Made by a program: the position numbers and the translations under genes
The notes under the pieces: generated by a model
What the model was told of the DNA's origin: nothing
What the model saw: only the letters and a program-made list of their open reading frames with translations
Database searches by the model: none
Origin: Mesorhizobium sp. SARCC-RB16n
Lineage (GTDB): Bacteria > Pseudomonadota > Alphaproteobacteria > Rhizobiales > Rhizobiaceae
DNA length: 64,000 bases
Direction of reading: 5' to 3'
Assembly: GCF_008520305.1 (NCBI RefSeq)
Contig: NZ_ML703266.1
Span: 235,542 to 299,541, forward strand
Shown: piece by piece, positions 16,577 to 25,768 of the stretch
Layout: the number at the start of each line of letters is the position of its first letter
Numbering within the stretch: position 1 is the stretch's first letter

Positions 16577-18469
16577 TTATTTCTGCTTCAGCCGGCGCGA
16601 GAAACGTGTCCATTTGTCCTCGACCGGCCTTGGCTGAACCAGGATCGTGGTGAGTTCAGGAGGCAGGCTCGGGGCGAGCGGCTTCTTCGTGGCGACGCCG
16701 TCGGCGATCAGGACCATCGAGTGGTAGAACTCGGTACCGGCAGCCGATCTCGGCGCCACGGCTTCGTGCATGACACTGATCACCGTCACCTCGGGGCAGT
16801 TGTCCTTGATGGCCTGGTGGAAGGCAATCTTGCCGTCGGGGTCGAGAGCACCGGTCGCCTCGTCGAGGAACAGCAGCCCCGGTTGCTGCAGGATGATACG
16901 AGCCACCACCAGCTTCTGCTTCTGGCCGCCCGACAGGACCTGATCCCAGCTTTTGCCCTCACGGCTTTCATTGGCCATGTGTTCGATGAAATCGCCAAGG
17001 CCGGCCTTGTGCAGCGCCGACGCGACCTGGGCATCGCCATGGTCGCGTTCGGAGCCGGGCAGGCAGACCAGCTGTTTCAGCGACACCTGGGGCAGCTTGA
17101 CCTCCTGAGCGGCATAAAAACTCTTCACGCCCTCGGGGAAGACGATGGTGCCGCGGCCGTAGGGCCACAAGCCGTTGATCGCCTTGATCAGCGAGGTCTT
17201 GCCGCAGCCGGATTCGCCTTTCAGGAAGGTCCATTCGCCGCGCCGGAAGCGCAGGTTGGCGGAACTGAGAAACGGCGTCGCGTCCTCGCCCTGGTGCGCC
17301 AGCTCCAGCTTCTGGATGGTCAGGCCGAAAACCGGATTCTGGCTGGCGTAGTGGAAGTCGGAACGGCCGCTCTGGCTATAGAATTCCTGCGGGTGCTGGA
17401 CATTCTCGATCGCGTTGGCAAGCTCCGTCACACGCTGGCTGTTGGCGCGAAGCGTGGCGATGGCCGGCATGACGTGGATGAACCACGAACACTGGCTGAT
17501 GAGCTGGGCCACCATTTCGGAGCCGGTGATGTAGCCCTTATAGTCCAGGCGGCTGTGGATGAACGGCACCAGGCCTGGACCATAGGCTACAATACGGGCA
17601 CCGACGAAGTTGTAGATCAGCTCGAACGACATGTAGCTGGTGTTGACGACATTCAGCCGCCCCCAGGTGCGATCGATGTCGACATAGAGCCGGTCGTGCA
17701 TCATTTTCTGCACGCCCTCGCCATGGGACGCAGCGACGTGGAAGCTGCGGCGCAGAAATGTCGTCAGTTCGCTGCGATAGCTTCCCTCGGCCTTCTGCAT
17801 GCGAATATTGAGACGTTCCAGCAGGCTGCCGAGCTTGACCGCGATCCAGGTGTTGAGGGGCACGTAAGTGGCGACCGCGAGGAGAGCGAGAACGGCGCTG
17901 CCATAGCCGCCAAGGAACTCCAGACCTTTGACCTCCACTGACGATTGCAACAGGTTCTGGCCGATAAAGTAGAGCGACGTCGCCAGCCCCAGCACGCCCA
18001 TGGCGAGGCCGATCGCACCGCCGGTCATGTCCTTGATCGATTCCTGGATGCGCTGGTCGACATTGTCGGGCGCAACGATGCTGCCGTCCGCGGAACCATT
18101 TTGGGCATGGAAATGGGTATGGTTGCCGTCGAGCAAGGCCTGGTTGAATTTGTCGTTCAGCCAGCCACGCCATTTGCGGTGCAAGGTTGCCGAGACGAGA
18201 TTGCGTATACCGGTGAAGCCGGCATCCTTGAGCAAGACCAGCAGCACCAGCACGCCGGCGTTGGTCAGGATTGTCTCCAGCGGGCGGGTATTGGCGGCGT
18301 CGTGCAGGAAGGCGATCGAATTCACCAATTCGCCTGAAGCCATGGCGAACCACACGCTGGCCTTGCTGGACAGCGCGGTGAGCAGCGCGATCACCAGCGT
18401 CAGCGTCCAGGCTTCCTTCCAGCGGTCCGAAACCCAGTAGGCTCGCATGAGCCCCCAGAAATTGCGCAT
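16577..18469 (-). CDS. SbmA/YddA-type ABC transporter (fused membrane and ATPase domains)
   Basis: 630 residues from ATG 18469 (MRNFWGLMRAYW); a TTG at 18574 is the outer limit of the frame. N-terminal half: ABC_membrane_2 / SbmA-BacA-like domain with about six helices. C-terminal half: nucleotide-binding domain with Walker A LKGESGCGKTS, signature LSGGQKQKLV, Walker B LLFLDEATGALD and H-loop VISVMHEAV. BacA/SbmA relatives import peptides, and YddA/ExsE/BclA-like full ABC proteins do related work; in rhizobia such proteins can protect against host NCR peptides. The substrate here is unproven. Single gene, divergent from nothing close. Confidence 0.87.
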   Translation of the reverse strand: MRNFWGLMRAYWVSDRWKEAWTLTLVIALLTALSSKASVWFAMASGELVNSIAFLHDAANTRPLETILTNAGVLVLLVLLKDAGFTGIRNLVSATLHRKWRGWLNDKFNQALLDGNHTHFHAQNGSADGSIVAPDNVDQRIQESIKDMTGGAIGLAMGVLGLATSLYFIGQNLLQSSVEVKGLEFLGGYGSAVLALLAVATYVPLNTWIAVKLGSLLERLNIRMQKAEGSYRSELTTFLRRSFHVAASHGEGVQKMMHDRLYVDIDRTWGRLNVVNTSYMSFELIYNFVGARIVAYGPGLVPFIHSRLDYKGYITGSEMVAQLISQCSWFIHVMPAIATLRANSQRVTELANAIENVQHPQEFYSQSGRSDFHYASQNPVFGLTIQKLELAHQGEDATPFLSSANLRFRRGEWTFLKGESGCGKTSLIKAINGLWPYGRGTIVFPEGVKSFYAAQEVKLPQVSLKQLVCLPGSERDHGDAQVASALHKAGLGDFIEHMANESREGKSWDQVLSGGQKQKLVVARIILQQPGLLFLDEATGALDPDGKIAFHQAIKDNCPEVTVISVMHEAVAPRSAAGTEFYHSMVLIADGVATKKPLAPSLPPELTTILVQPRPVEDKWTRFSRRLKQK

Positions 18470-18987
18470 AGAGGATACCGGCGTCAAATGCGACTGCCCT
18501 GCGGCGTCGCCGTGTAGTCCATCCGGTACTGACTCTTGCGATCGTCTGCCGATCCGAATCACGATCCCGCCCAAACCTTTTTTGTTTTGTTACGGATGGT
18601 AACACCAATTGATCATTTTCCATTAATTTTAAACCCGGCCGGCCGGATTGCCGCCGCACCCGTTGCCCTGAGGCAACAGATTGACGGTCGGATTGACGTC
18701 GCAACGACTGGCAAAAATCCAGAAATTTCTATTGATTTCAGATTGTTGGGAGCCACGAACGTGGCTGTGCCCCATCTTCCGTAGGGGAAGCTTCGCACAC
18801 GGTTTTGTGAATCAAAAATCGTGTGGGCTGGCGGGTTTTCTCATTGAGTACCGACCAGAACTCCCGAAAACATGCTGTCTTTTATGTCCGACCGTCGCCA
18901 TCCTTGCCGGAGGAGACGTCGCCTACGGAAGCAACTGGAATGCAGGATCGTTCTCTTGCCGGCTGTCACACAAGAGGATGGCTGGCA
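18470..18987. other. 518-base gap between ABC transporter and FrnE-like genes
   Basis: No gene is supported on either strand. Part of it (about 18570-18640) is AT-rich, with T-tracts and TTAATTTTAAA, suitable for the promoter of the minus-strand ABC transporter. A small hairpin GTTGCC-CTGA-GGCAAC is at about 18663-18678. The right part shows short open frames without protein-like composition. Confidence 0.4.
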
Positions 18988-19668
18988 TCAGCCGGCCTTC
19001 TCCAGCTCTCCACGCGCCTTGGCCGCCGCGACCTGACGGATCGCATCAGCCAACGTGTCCGCGTCCTGCGCGCCCATCACGGCATATTTGCCCTCGAGCA
19101 GGAAGCACGGCACGCCTGTGATGCCCATGCGCGACGCGGTGGCGATTTCCGTGCGAACCGCGTCGACATCGGCATCGCTCGGCAAGAGCGTCTCAACAAC
19201 CGAGGCGTCCATGCCGGCCTCGCGGGCAGCTTCGACCAGCACCATGCGGTCGCCGATGTTGACGCCTTCCTCGAAATTCAGCTGGAACAGGCGGCGCACC
19301 AGCCGGTTCTGGACGTCTTCGCCAGCGGCACCGGCCCAGCGGATCAACCGGTGCGCGTCGAGCGTATTCGGCGCCACCTTTATGGCGTCGAAGGCAAAGG
19401 AGATGCCCTCGGCCTCGCCAAGCGGTTCGATGCGGGCATGAATTTCGCGGATGCGCTCGTCGCTGCCGAACTTGGCCAGCATGTAATCGTGGCGGTCCTT
19501 GCCTTGCGGCGGGATGGTCGGATCGAGCTGGAACGGCCGCCAGCGTATGTGCACTTCGACATCACCGGCCGCGGCGACCGCCTTGTCCAGCCGCTTCTGA
19601 CCGATGAAGCACCACGGGCAGACGACGTCCGACACCACATCGACGGTTACGGCGTTCGCTTCGCTCAT
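18988..19668 (-). CDS. FrnE-like DsbA-family oxidoreductase
   Basis: 226 residues from ATG 19668 (MSEANAVTVDVVSDVVCPWC). The CPWC active site (C17-x2-C20) sits after the first strand of a DsbA-like thioredoxin fold, followed by IRWRPFQLDP, the helical insertion, and the cis-Pro segment ITGVPCFLLEGKYAVMGAQ. No signal peptide, so cytoplasmic, as for FrnE proteins related to polyketide and oxidative-stress functions. The substrate is unknown. It lies 17 bases downstream of the peptide-binding protein gene on the same strand, probably co-transcribed. Confidence 0.87.
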   Translation of the reverse strand: MSEANAVTVDVVSDVVCPWCFIGQKRLDKAVAAAGDVEVHIRWRPFQLDPTIPPQGKDRHDYMLAKFGSDERIREIHARIEPLGEAEGISFAFDAIKVAPNTLDAHRLIRWAGAAGEDVQNRLVRRLFQLNFEEGVNIGDRMVLVEAAREAGMDASVVETLLPSDADVDAVRTEIATASRMGITGVPCFLLEGKYAVMGAQDADTLADAIRQVAAAKARGELEKAG

Positions 19669-19684
19669 CTCGATCTCCGGATTC

Positions 19685-21505
19685 TCAGTTCGGTTTGCGC
19701 CACCATGTCGGCAACTGGTAACCGAATATGGGCGTCTTTCGCGGATGTTCCAGATAATTCCAGTAAGCAAGCCACTGCTGCGTGTTGTACTGCATCGGCA
19801 CGATGTAGTAGCCGGAGATCAGCAGCCGGTCGAGAACGCGGACAGCGGCCACGTAATCCTCCTTGGTGCGGGCGTTCAGCATCGCCTCGATCGCGGCATC
19901 AATTGCGGGGTCGGCGACACCCGCGAGGTTGAAAGTCCCTTCTCTCATGGCTTCCGAAGAACCCCAGCGCCCGACCTGTTCGCTACCAGGCGACAGCGAA
20001 TTGTTGAAACCGCTCGATCCGAACAGCGCTTCGAAGTCCAACCGCTGCTTTCGCGATTGGATCTGGTCGCCATCGAGGCTGCGGATCGTGACTTTGATGC
20101 CGATCTTCTCCAGCGTGCGCTGATAGATCGTGGCAAGGCGCTCTTCGTCCTGTGACGCGGCAATTATCTCGAAACCGAACGGCTTTCCCTGCGGATCAAG
20201 CATCGTCCCGTCCTGCACATGATATCCAATGCTCTTCAGCAGATCGAAGGCAACTTTCAGCACCTTCCGGTCATTGCCCGACCCATCGGTGACCGGCGGC
20301 CGATAAGTGCCGTCCATCACATCGGCCGGCACGCGGCCGGGGTAGGGGGCCAGAAGCGCCTTCTCCCGGTCGTCGGCTGGATGACCGAGAGCGGAAAGTT
20401 CGGAATTCTGCCAATAGCTCATCGTGCGCGTGTATTTGCCGTCGAAGAGGTTCTTGTTGGCCCACTCGAAATCATAAAGCATGCCAAGCGCACGCCGCAC
20501 GACGGGGTTGGAGAACTTTGACAGTCTTGTATTGAACAGGAAGCCGGTCACGACAGGCGGAATGCCGGTGTCGAAATTCTCTGCCTTCACATCGCCTTTG
20601 CGGAAGGCCGGAAAGTCGATATCGCGCTCGCGTTTGACCGGATCAGTTTCATCGTCGATCGCGCAAATGCCCTTCTTGAAAGCTTCCGTCTTGGCATTGG
20701 CGTTGAGGAAGTACTCGATTGTGATCTGGTCGTAGTTGTCAAAACCGCGCTTCGAAGGAATGTCCTTGCCCCAATAATCCGGGTTGCGTTTGAAGACGAT
20801 GCGCTGGCCGGGCTGTACCTTGTCGACCGTGTAGGGTCCGCTGCCGATCAACGGTTTCAGTGTGGTCTTGTCGAACGTGTCCTTGTCGAAGGCGTGTTTC
20901 GGGATGATTGGCGTCAATGCGATGATCAGCGGGAATTCGCGATTGGCCTTGTCGTTGAAGGTGAAGCGCACACTGTGGTCGCCGGTCTTCTCCAGCTTGG
21001 CGATCATACCCATGCGGGCGCTGTAGGGCGGGCGGCCCTTATCGGTGAAGACGTCGTAGGTGAACAGCACGTCTTCCGGCGTCACTGGCTGTCCGTCCGA
21101 CCATTTTGCGTTGGGGTTGAGGTGAAACTCGATACTCTTGCGTTCAGGATCCATGTCGGCGGTGTCGGCCAGCAGCCCATAGAGGCTGAAAGGCTCGTCA
21201 TAGTTGCGCTGCATCAACGGCTCGAACACCAGATTGCCGAAGATCGTGTCCATCATGCCGCGCGCCGTCGTGCGCAGGCTTTTCAGGATGAAAGGGTTCA
21301 GATTGTCGAAACTGCCGACAACACAATAGGTGATGCTTCCCCCCTTCGGGGCGTCGGGATTGACGTAGCTGAAATGGGCGTAGTCCGAGGGCAGGGCCGG
21401 TTCGCCCTGCATCGCAATCGCGTATTTCGGCTCCGACAGCGCCGGTGGCGACGACAGGGTGAAAAACGATAATGCGGTGACCAGCCAAACAAGAACGCGG
21501 CCCAT
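19685..21505 (-). CDS. Peptide/opine-type ABC substrate-binding protein (SBP_bac_5)
   Basis: 606 residues. Start ATG 21505 with GGAGA close upstream; longer frame to 21589 is ignored. Signal peptide to about residue 24 (PPALSE). Family features: YGLLADTADMDPERKSIEFH, LNPNAKWSDGQPVTPEDVLF and the long C-terminal lobe ending QWLAYWNYLEHPRKTP. The YejA-like length and PALPSDYAHFSYVNPDAPKGG opening fit the family-5 receptors for oligopeptides such as microcin C-type or murein peptides. No permease or ATPase genes are adjacent, so it is an orphan receptor here. Confidence 0.9.
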   Translation of the reverse strand: MGRVLVWLVTALSFFTLSSPPALSEPKYAIAMQGEPALPSDYAHFSYVNPDAPKGGSITYCVVGSFDNLNPFILKSLRTTARGMMDTIFGNLVFEPLMQRNYDEPFSLYGLLADTADMDPERKSIEFHLNPNAKWSDGQPVTPEDVLFTYDVFTDKGRPPYSARMGMIAKLEKTGDHSVRFTFNDKANREFPLIIALTPIIPKHAFDKDTFDKTTLKPLIGSGPYTVDKVQPGQRIVFKRNPDYWGKDIPSKRGFDNYDQITIEYFLNANAKTEAFKKGICAIDDETDPVKRERDIDFPAFRKGDVKAENFDTGIPPVVTGFLFNTRLSKFSNPVVRRALGMLYDFEWANKNLFDGKYTRTMSYWQNSELSALGHPADDREKALLAPYPGRVPADVMDGTYRPPVTDGSGNDRKVLKVAFDLLKSIGYHVQDGTMLDPQGKPFGFEIIAASQDEERLATIYQRTLEKIGIKVTIRSLDGDQIQSRKQRLDFEALFGSSGFNNSLSPGSEQVGRWGSSEAMREGTFNLAGVADPAIDAAIEAMLNARTKEDYVAAVRVLDRLLISGYYIVPMQYNTQQWLAYWNYLEHPRKTPIFGYQLPTWWRKPN

Positions 21506-21737
21506 GACCGTCTCCTTAACAGGTCGGCTTGATGATTCGGTCCGCACCCTAGCATGGGGCAACTGCATGGCGGCCAATGGCATCATCAAGAATTACAAGT
21601 GGGCGGGCTGGATTCGACGCCGCTTGCAGTGTAACACGCCGTCCGAAGTCATTCTGTTGCCTCATTTTGGCAACAGGTAGCTGGACCACACGGCACGAAG
21701 AAGCCGGTCCCGGGATCATTGAGAGGAAGTACACGAC

Positions 21738-22367
21738 ATGACGAGCCTGAACAGCAACGCGTACCGCCTGTCGGTCATGGCCGCAGGCGTGGTTGGCTTT
21801 CTCGGCGCAGGACTTCCCTCTGCTTCCGCGCAGCAGCAGCCGCAGATTCCGCAGGGCTGGTTCAAGGCCTGCACCAAGCAGGAAGACGTCGACATCTGCA
21901 ACGTCCAGAACATTGTCACCGCCGGCAATGGCCAGCTCGTCACCGGTGTCAGCCTGATCGAGCTCAAGGGCAAGGTGAACCGCAAGGTGTTCCAGGTGAC
22001 GGTCCCGACCGGCCGTCTCGTGCCTCCCGGCATCGGCCTGCAGATCGACACCGGCAAGGCGCAGAAGCTTGACTATGTCATCTGCTTCCCGGATCGCTGT
22101 GTGGCGGAAGTGCCGCTGACCGACCAGCTCGTCGCCTCGTTCAAGAAGGGTCAGGGGATCACGTTGACCTCGATCAATTTCCAAAACCAGGCCAATCCGA
22201 TCAAGATCGCGCTGCAGGGCTTCAGCGGTGCCTATGACGGCCCCCCGCTGCAGCAGTCGGACATCGAGGACCGGCAGAAGAAGCTTCAGGACTTCGTCGC
22301 CAAGAACAACCAGGACTTCGCCAAGAAGCTCAAGGACGAGCAGGACAAGGCGAAGACCGCCAACTGA
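21738..22367 (+). CDS. Invasion-associated locus B (IalB) family protein
   Basis: 209 residues. Signal peptide ends near PSASA (about residue 30), then QQQPQIPQGWFKACTKQEDVDIC. The IalB domain has four cysteines, including FKAC..VDIC and VICFPDRCVAEV, as in the family. A charged, Lys/Asp-rich C-terminal helix (KKLQDFVAKNNQDFAKK) follows. Members are periplasmic proteins first described in Bartonella erythrocyte invasion but ubiquitous in Rhizobiales; the molecular function is unknown. RBS GAGAGGAAG upstream. A strong terminator follows. Confidence 0.9.
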   Translation: MTSLNSNAYRLSVMAAGVVGFLGAGLPSASAQQQPQIPQGWFKACTKQEDVDICNVQNIVTAGNGQLVTGVSLIELKGKVNRKVFQVTVPTGRLVPPGIGLQIDTGKAQKLDYVICFPDRCVAEVPLTDQLVASFKKGQGITLTSINFQNQANPIKIALQGFSGAYDGPPLQQSDIEDRQKKLQDFVAKNNQDFAKKLKDEQDKAKTAN

Positions 22368-22392
22368 TCCGGCATCGGATCATTATCCAGTC

Positions 22393-22421
22393 AAAAAAGC
22401 GGGGTCATGCCCCGCTTTTTT
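22393..22421. terminator. Rho-independent terminator between convergent IalB and hspQ genes
   Basis: Perfect inverted repeat AAAAAAGCGGGG (22393-22404) / CCCCGCTTTTTT (22410-22421), T-tract on the plus strand and A-tract mirrored, so it can stop both the IalB-family gene (+) and hspQ (-). Confidence 0.9.
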
Positions 22422-22451
22422 CACGTCTGGTCGTACCCGGTATGCCGGAAG

Positions 22452-22775
22452 TCAGTGCCTGGACTGCCGTTTCGGCGCGTAGCGCCCATCCGGCTTCTTG
22501 TCGAACATTTCCTTGATCTGCGGATGGCGGACGGGTTCTCCCGACCGATCCTCGAGCAGATTCTGCTCTGAGACATAGGCGATGTATTCGGTTTCCGAAT
22601 TCTCGGCGAGCAGGTGGTAGAACGGCTGGTCCTTGCGCGGCCGTACGTCGGCGGGGATGGCTTCGTACCATTCGTCGGTATTGGCGAATTGCGGATCGAC
22701 GTCGAAAATGATGCCTCGGAACGGGAACAGTCGGTGGCGAACCACCTGTCCGATCGCGAATTTGGCCGTTTTCAT
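22452..22775 (-). CDS. hspQ: Heat shock protein HspQ (YccV-like hemimethylated-DNA-binding fold)
   Basis: 107 residues from ATG 22775 (MKTAKFAIGQVVRHRLFPFRG). The HspQ/YccV domain is complete: FRGIIFDVDPQFANTDEWYE, PFYHLLAENSETEYIAYVSEQNL and the basic C-terminus. HspQ is a Lon specificity factor in enterobacteria and binds hemimethylated DNA in vitro. The frame is open to 23039 but overlaps the UbiH gene. It lies in the same direction as the UbiH gene, 148 bases downstream. Confidence 0.93.
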   Translation of the reverse strand: MKTAKFAIGQVVRHRLFPFRGIIFDVDPQFANTDEWYEAIPADVRPRKDQPFYHLLAENSETEYIAYVSEQNLLEDRSGEPVRHPQIKEMFDKKPDGRYAPKRQSRH

Positions 22776-22923
22776 CGTACTCACCACTGAATTCCTTGAT
22801 TTTATTTGGCGCAGACTCCGCATCAATTCAATCCCGAGCGTCTGAGCGCCTTCAAAATACGCGGAATACGCAAAAAAGGTTTTTGATGAACGTCGCGATA
22901 CTGTGGCAAAGTCCGCAAAATCG

Positions 22924-24138
22924 CTACCGCTGCCGCGTCGGCTTCCGAAAGCCGCCCGCAAGCGCCGCAAAGCCGCTGCCGGGACGCAGCCCTTCGCGCA
23001 TAAAAAAAGCGCGAAACGGTGCAAAGCCACCAAGCACACCGAGACCGGCGCCGCGCGCCATCTGTGCCGGCAACATGTCCGAAAGCAGCGACATGTTGAG
23101 CAGATTGACAGCGCTGCTGCGCGCCAGAATATCGGGGCGGCGCTTCAAATCATATACGGCAAGGGCAGCAGAAGCCCCCGGATCCCCACGATTTTCACGG
23201 GCGATTCCAACCAGATCGTCGATATCCCTGATGCCCAGGTTGAGGCCTTGCGCACCGATCGGCGGGAACACGTGCGCGGCTTCACCGACAAGCGCCACCC
23301 GTCGCGCCGCGAACCGGAGAGGGGTCACCGTCGACAACGGATAAATCTGGCGGCCCGGCTCCACGGTTACCCGGCCCAGCATCGACTGCATCTGTCGTTC
23401 GACCCGCAGCGAGAGCGTTGCGTCGTCCAACGCGGCAAGCTCCCTGGCGGTCTCGGGCTTGACCACCCAGACAAGGCTGGAGCGATTGCCCGGCAGTGGA
23501 ACCTGCGTGAAAGGACCGGTCTCGGTATGGAACTCCGTCGAGGTGAAGCCATGTTCGCGGCTGTGGCCGAAATTGAGGACGAGCGCCGCCTGAGGATAGG
23601 TGCGCGCCGCCGTCGAGATGCCTGCTGCCTCGCGGGCCGGCGACAGGCGGCCGTCGGCAGCGACCGCAAGCGATGCATCGATCTCGCTGCCGTCAGCCAG
23701 CGTGGCAAGAGCTTTGGCGGCGCCGAGATGCCAGGCCTTCACCATCGATCTGCGCCATTCGATCCCGGAATGCCCGGCCACCTTGCCGGCAAGCGCGGGT
23801 CCAAGGACGCTGTTGGGCAGGTTCAGGCCGAACTGTTCCTCGTCGATTTCGCTGGCGCGGAAAGTGACGACGGGGCTGCGGATCAACCGGCCGGTCGCAT
23901 CGACAATGCGCATGACCTTCAAGGGTGCGGCCTTGGGCCTGATGTCCTGGAGCACGCCCAGCCGTTCGAGCACCTTCAGGGCAGGCGTCATGAGCGCCGT
24001 GGTGCGGCCATCGGGAGCCGAAACCTCCGGCCCGGCAACCGTCACCGGAAAGCCGGCATCGGCGAAAGCAAGTGCAGCGATCAATCCCGCCGGCCCGGTG
24101 CCTGCGATCAGTATGCGCGCTGTTTCCTGATGCTCCAA
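22924..24138 (-). CDS. UbiH/UbiF-type FAD monooxygenase (ubiquinone biosynthesis hydroxylase)
   Basis: 404 residues. N-terminal dinucleotide fold ILIAGTGPAGLIAALAFADAG, then the FAD-binding motif GEAAHVFPPIGAQGLNLGIRD (split here: GEAAHVF and PPIGAQGLNLGI). These match the UbiH/VisC/COQ6 family, which adds hydroxyls to the ubiquinone ring using O2, probably with NADH. Which ring position is modified cannot be read; rhizobia often have UbiL-like broad-range enzymes. FAD-binding GD(S/A)AH is GEAAH here, a conservative variant. The rest of the pathway is not in the window. Confidence 0.87.
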   Translation of the reverse strand: MEHQETARILIAGTGPAGLIAALAFADAGFPVTVAGPEVSAPDGRTTALMTPALKVLERLGVLQDIRPKAAPLKVMRIVDATGRLIRSPVVTFRASEIDEEQFGLNLPNSVLGPALAGKVAGHSGIEWRRSMVKAWHLGAAKALATLADGSEIDASLAVAADGRLSPAREAAGISTAARTYPQAALVLNFGHSREHGFTSTEFHTETGPFTQVPLPGNRSSLVWVVKPETARELAALDDATLSLRVERQMQSMLGRVTVEPGRQIYPLSTVTPLRFAARRVALVGEAAHVFPPIGAQGLNLGIRDIDDLVGIARENRGDPGASAALAVYDLKRRPDILARSSAVNLLNMSLLSDMLPAQMARGAGLGVLGGFAPFRAFFMREGLRPGSGFAALAGGFRKPTRQR

Positions 24139-24251
24139 GGTCGGCTTCCGGCTTGCTATGCGAGGCGGCCATCAGACCTGCCAGTCGATAGACGCATATA
24201 GGGCAGATCATGCGGCTTGATCAACGCGGCGATTCGGCCCATTCGAGTGTC

Positions 24252-25139
24252 ATGACCGGCCAGCAGGACGATTTCAGCCACCTCGATCGCGCCGGCCGCG
24301 CCACGGCAAACGTCGCACGCAATCCGCGCTTGATGGTCAACGTCGTCATCGGTGCAAGCATCGCACTGGCCTGGCTGCTGCTTGCGGCGATGGCGATTCG
24401 CAGCGCCGAAGCCCAGATCAGCGCGCCAGGCGACACTTTGTTGCGTAACTTGCCGCAACTGCCGCTGCCTGCCGTCCTCGAACGGTTCTTCGCACTCTGC
24501 CTTTCCCCGGCGCCACTGGACGCAAGGATCGGTCCGCGTACGCTGGCGCTCATCCTCATGTGGTTTCTCATGGCAATCGCCACGATGCTGCCGTCCGCGG
24601 CACCGATGATCCGCACTTATTGCGAGATCGCCGATACAGCCCGGATCAAGGGGGAGCCAGTCGTCCATCCGCTGGTGCTGGTTGCCGGCTACCTCTGCGT
24701 CTGGCTTGCCGCCTCGATGCTGTTTGCGGCACTGACACTTGCCGTCCACGCATTCGCCGCCTCCGGAGGGATATTCGACCCGGTGCTTGGCGTTGCCGGT
24801 GGACTCGCCTTGCTGGTTGCCGGCCTCTACCAGTTCAGCGGCCTCAAGGAGGCCTGCCTGACAAAGTGCCGGAACCCGTTCTCGATCCTTTTTTCGAACT
24901 GGAGCCCGAGAACCGTCAGCATCTTCCGGCTCGGTCTCGCGCAAGGCATCTGGTGCCTGGGATGCTGCTGGGCATTGATGCTGGTGATGTTCGCAGTCGG
25001 CGTTATGAACGTCTTCTGGATGGCGCTGATCGGCGTGTTCACCCTGATTGAAAAACAGACGATGGGCAGTCTTCCAACCCGACTGGCTGGTGCGATACTG
25101 CTTGTCTGGGCAGCCGCGCTGCTAGTAATCTCGCTATAA
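24252..25139 (+). CDS. DUF2182 integral membrane protein, putative metal-binding
   Basis: 295 residues from ATG 24252 (MTGQQDDF); an earlier in-frame start at 24210 is less likely. About seven membrane helices. Two conserved Cys motifs lie between helices: FSGLKEACLTKCRNP (about 207-221) and WCLGCCWALM (about 240-249), both hallmarks of DUF2182 ('predicted metal-binding membrane protein'). The next gene, 14 bases on, encodes a DUF1326 protein. The two families are commonly adjacent in bacterial genomes. Function is not established; the cysteines suggest transition metal handling (inference). Confidence 0.88.
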   Translation: MTGQQDDFSHLDRAGRATANVARNPRLMVNVVIGASIALAWLLLAAMAIRSAEAQISAPGDTLLRNLPQLPLPAVLERFFALCLSPAPLDARIGPRTLALILMWFLMAIATMLPSAAPMIRTYCEIADTARIKGEPVVHPLVLVAGYLCVWLAASMLFAALTLAVHAFAASGGIFDPVLGVAGGLALLVAGLYQFSGLKEACLTKCRNPFSILFSNWSPRTVSIFRLGLAQGIWCLGCCWALMLVMFAVGVMNVFWMALIGVFTLIEKQTMGSLPTRLAGAILLVWAAALLVISL

Positions 25140-25153
25140 CCGGGGGAAATTCG

Positions 25154-25768
25154 ATGTCAGATCAGAGCTGGGCAATGAGAGGAGAGCTCGTACTCTCCTG
25201 CAATTGCACGGTTTTTTGTCCTTGCGTTCTGTCGCTTGGCAGTCATCCTCCGACCGAGGGCTATTGCCAGACCTGGGCGGGTTTTCGTATCGACGCCGGT
25301 CATTTCGGAGAGGTCGACCTCTCCGGCCTCAACCTTGGGCTGATCATGGAAATCCCCGGTTACATGAGCCGCGGCAACTGGACCGCGGGCCTGTTCATCG
25401 ACACCAGGGCCTCGGTGTACGCGGCCAAGGCTTTGACCAAGATCTTCACCGGCAAGGCCGGCGGGACGACGTCGCTGCTCTCGATCCTCGTCGGCAAGTT
25501 CCTGGGCGTCGAACAGGTGCCGATAACCTACGAGACACGGGACAAGACGCGTATTTTTCAGATACCGAAGATCATCGACGGGGCCGTCACGCCAATCGCG
25601 GGCAAGGACCGCGAGAAGGATACAGTGATCACGAATTCCGAATACTGGATCGCATCGGAGATCATCGTGGCCAGGTCCGACAAGAGCAAGATGCGGGCCT
25701 TTGGCCGCAACTGGAATTTCGCCGGCCGCTCGGCCGAGATCTGCAAACTTGATTGGCGGGGCCCGTGA
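25154..25768 (+). CDS. DUF1326 protein with CxC-x5-CxC N-terminal motif
   Basis: 204 residues. Near the N-terminus it carries CNCTVFCPC (two CxC pairs, residues 17-25), then GYCQTWAGFRID, the typical DUF1326 start. The following domain (IPGYMSRGNWTAGLFIDTRAS...) is predicted all-beta. No signal peptide, cytoplasmic. The cysteine clusters could coordinate a metal. It is paired with the DUF2182 membrane protein (14-base gap) and overlaps pcs by four bases (GTGA), so the three form one transcriptional unit. Function unknown. Confidence 0.87.
   Translation: MSDQSWAMRGELVLSCNCTVFCPCVLSLGSHPPTEGYCQTWAGFRIDAGHFGEVDLSGLNLGLIMEIPGYMSRGNWTAGLFIDTRASVYAAKALTKIFTGKAGGTTSLLSILVGKFLGVEQVPITYETRDKTRIFQIPKIIDGAVTPIAGKDREKDTVITNSEYWIASEIIVARSDKSKMRAFGRNWNFAGRSAEICKLDWRGP

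Noticed and set aside
16469-17941. 490-codon plus-strand open frame
   Set aside because: Antisense to the SbmA/YddA-type transporter; no family resemblance.
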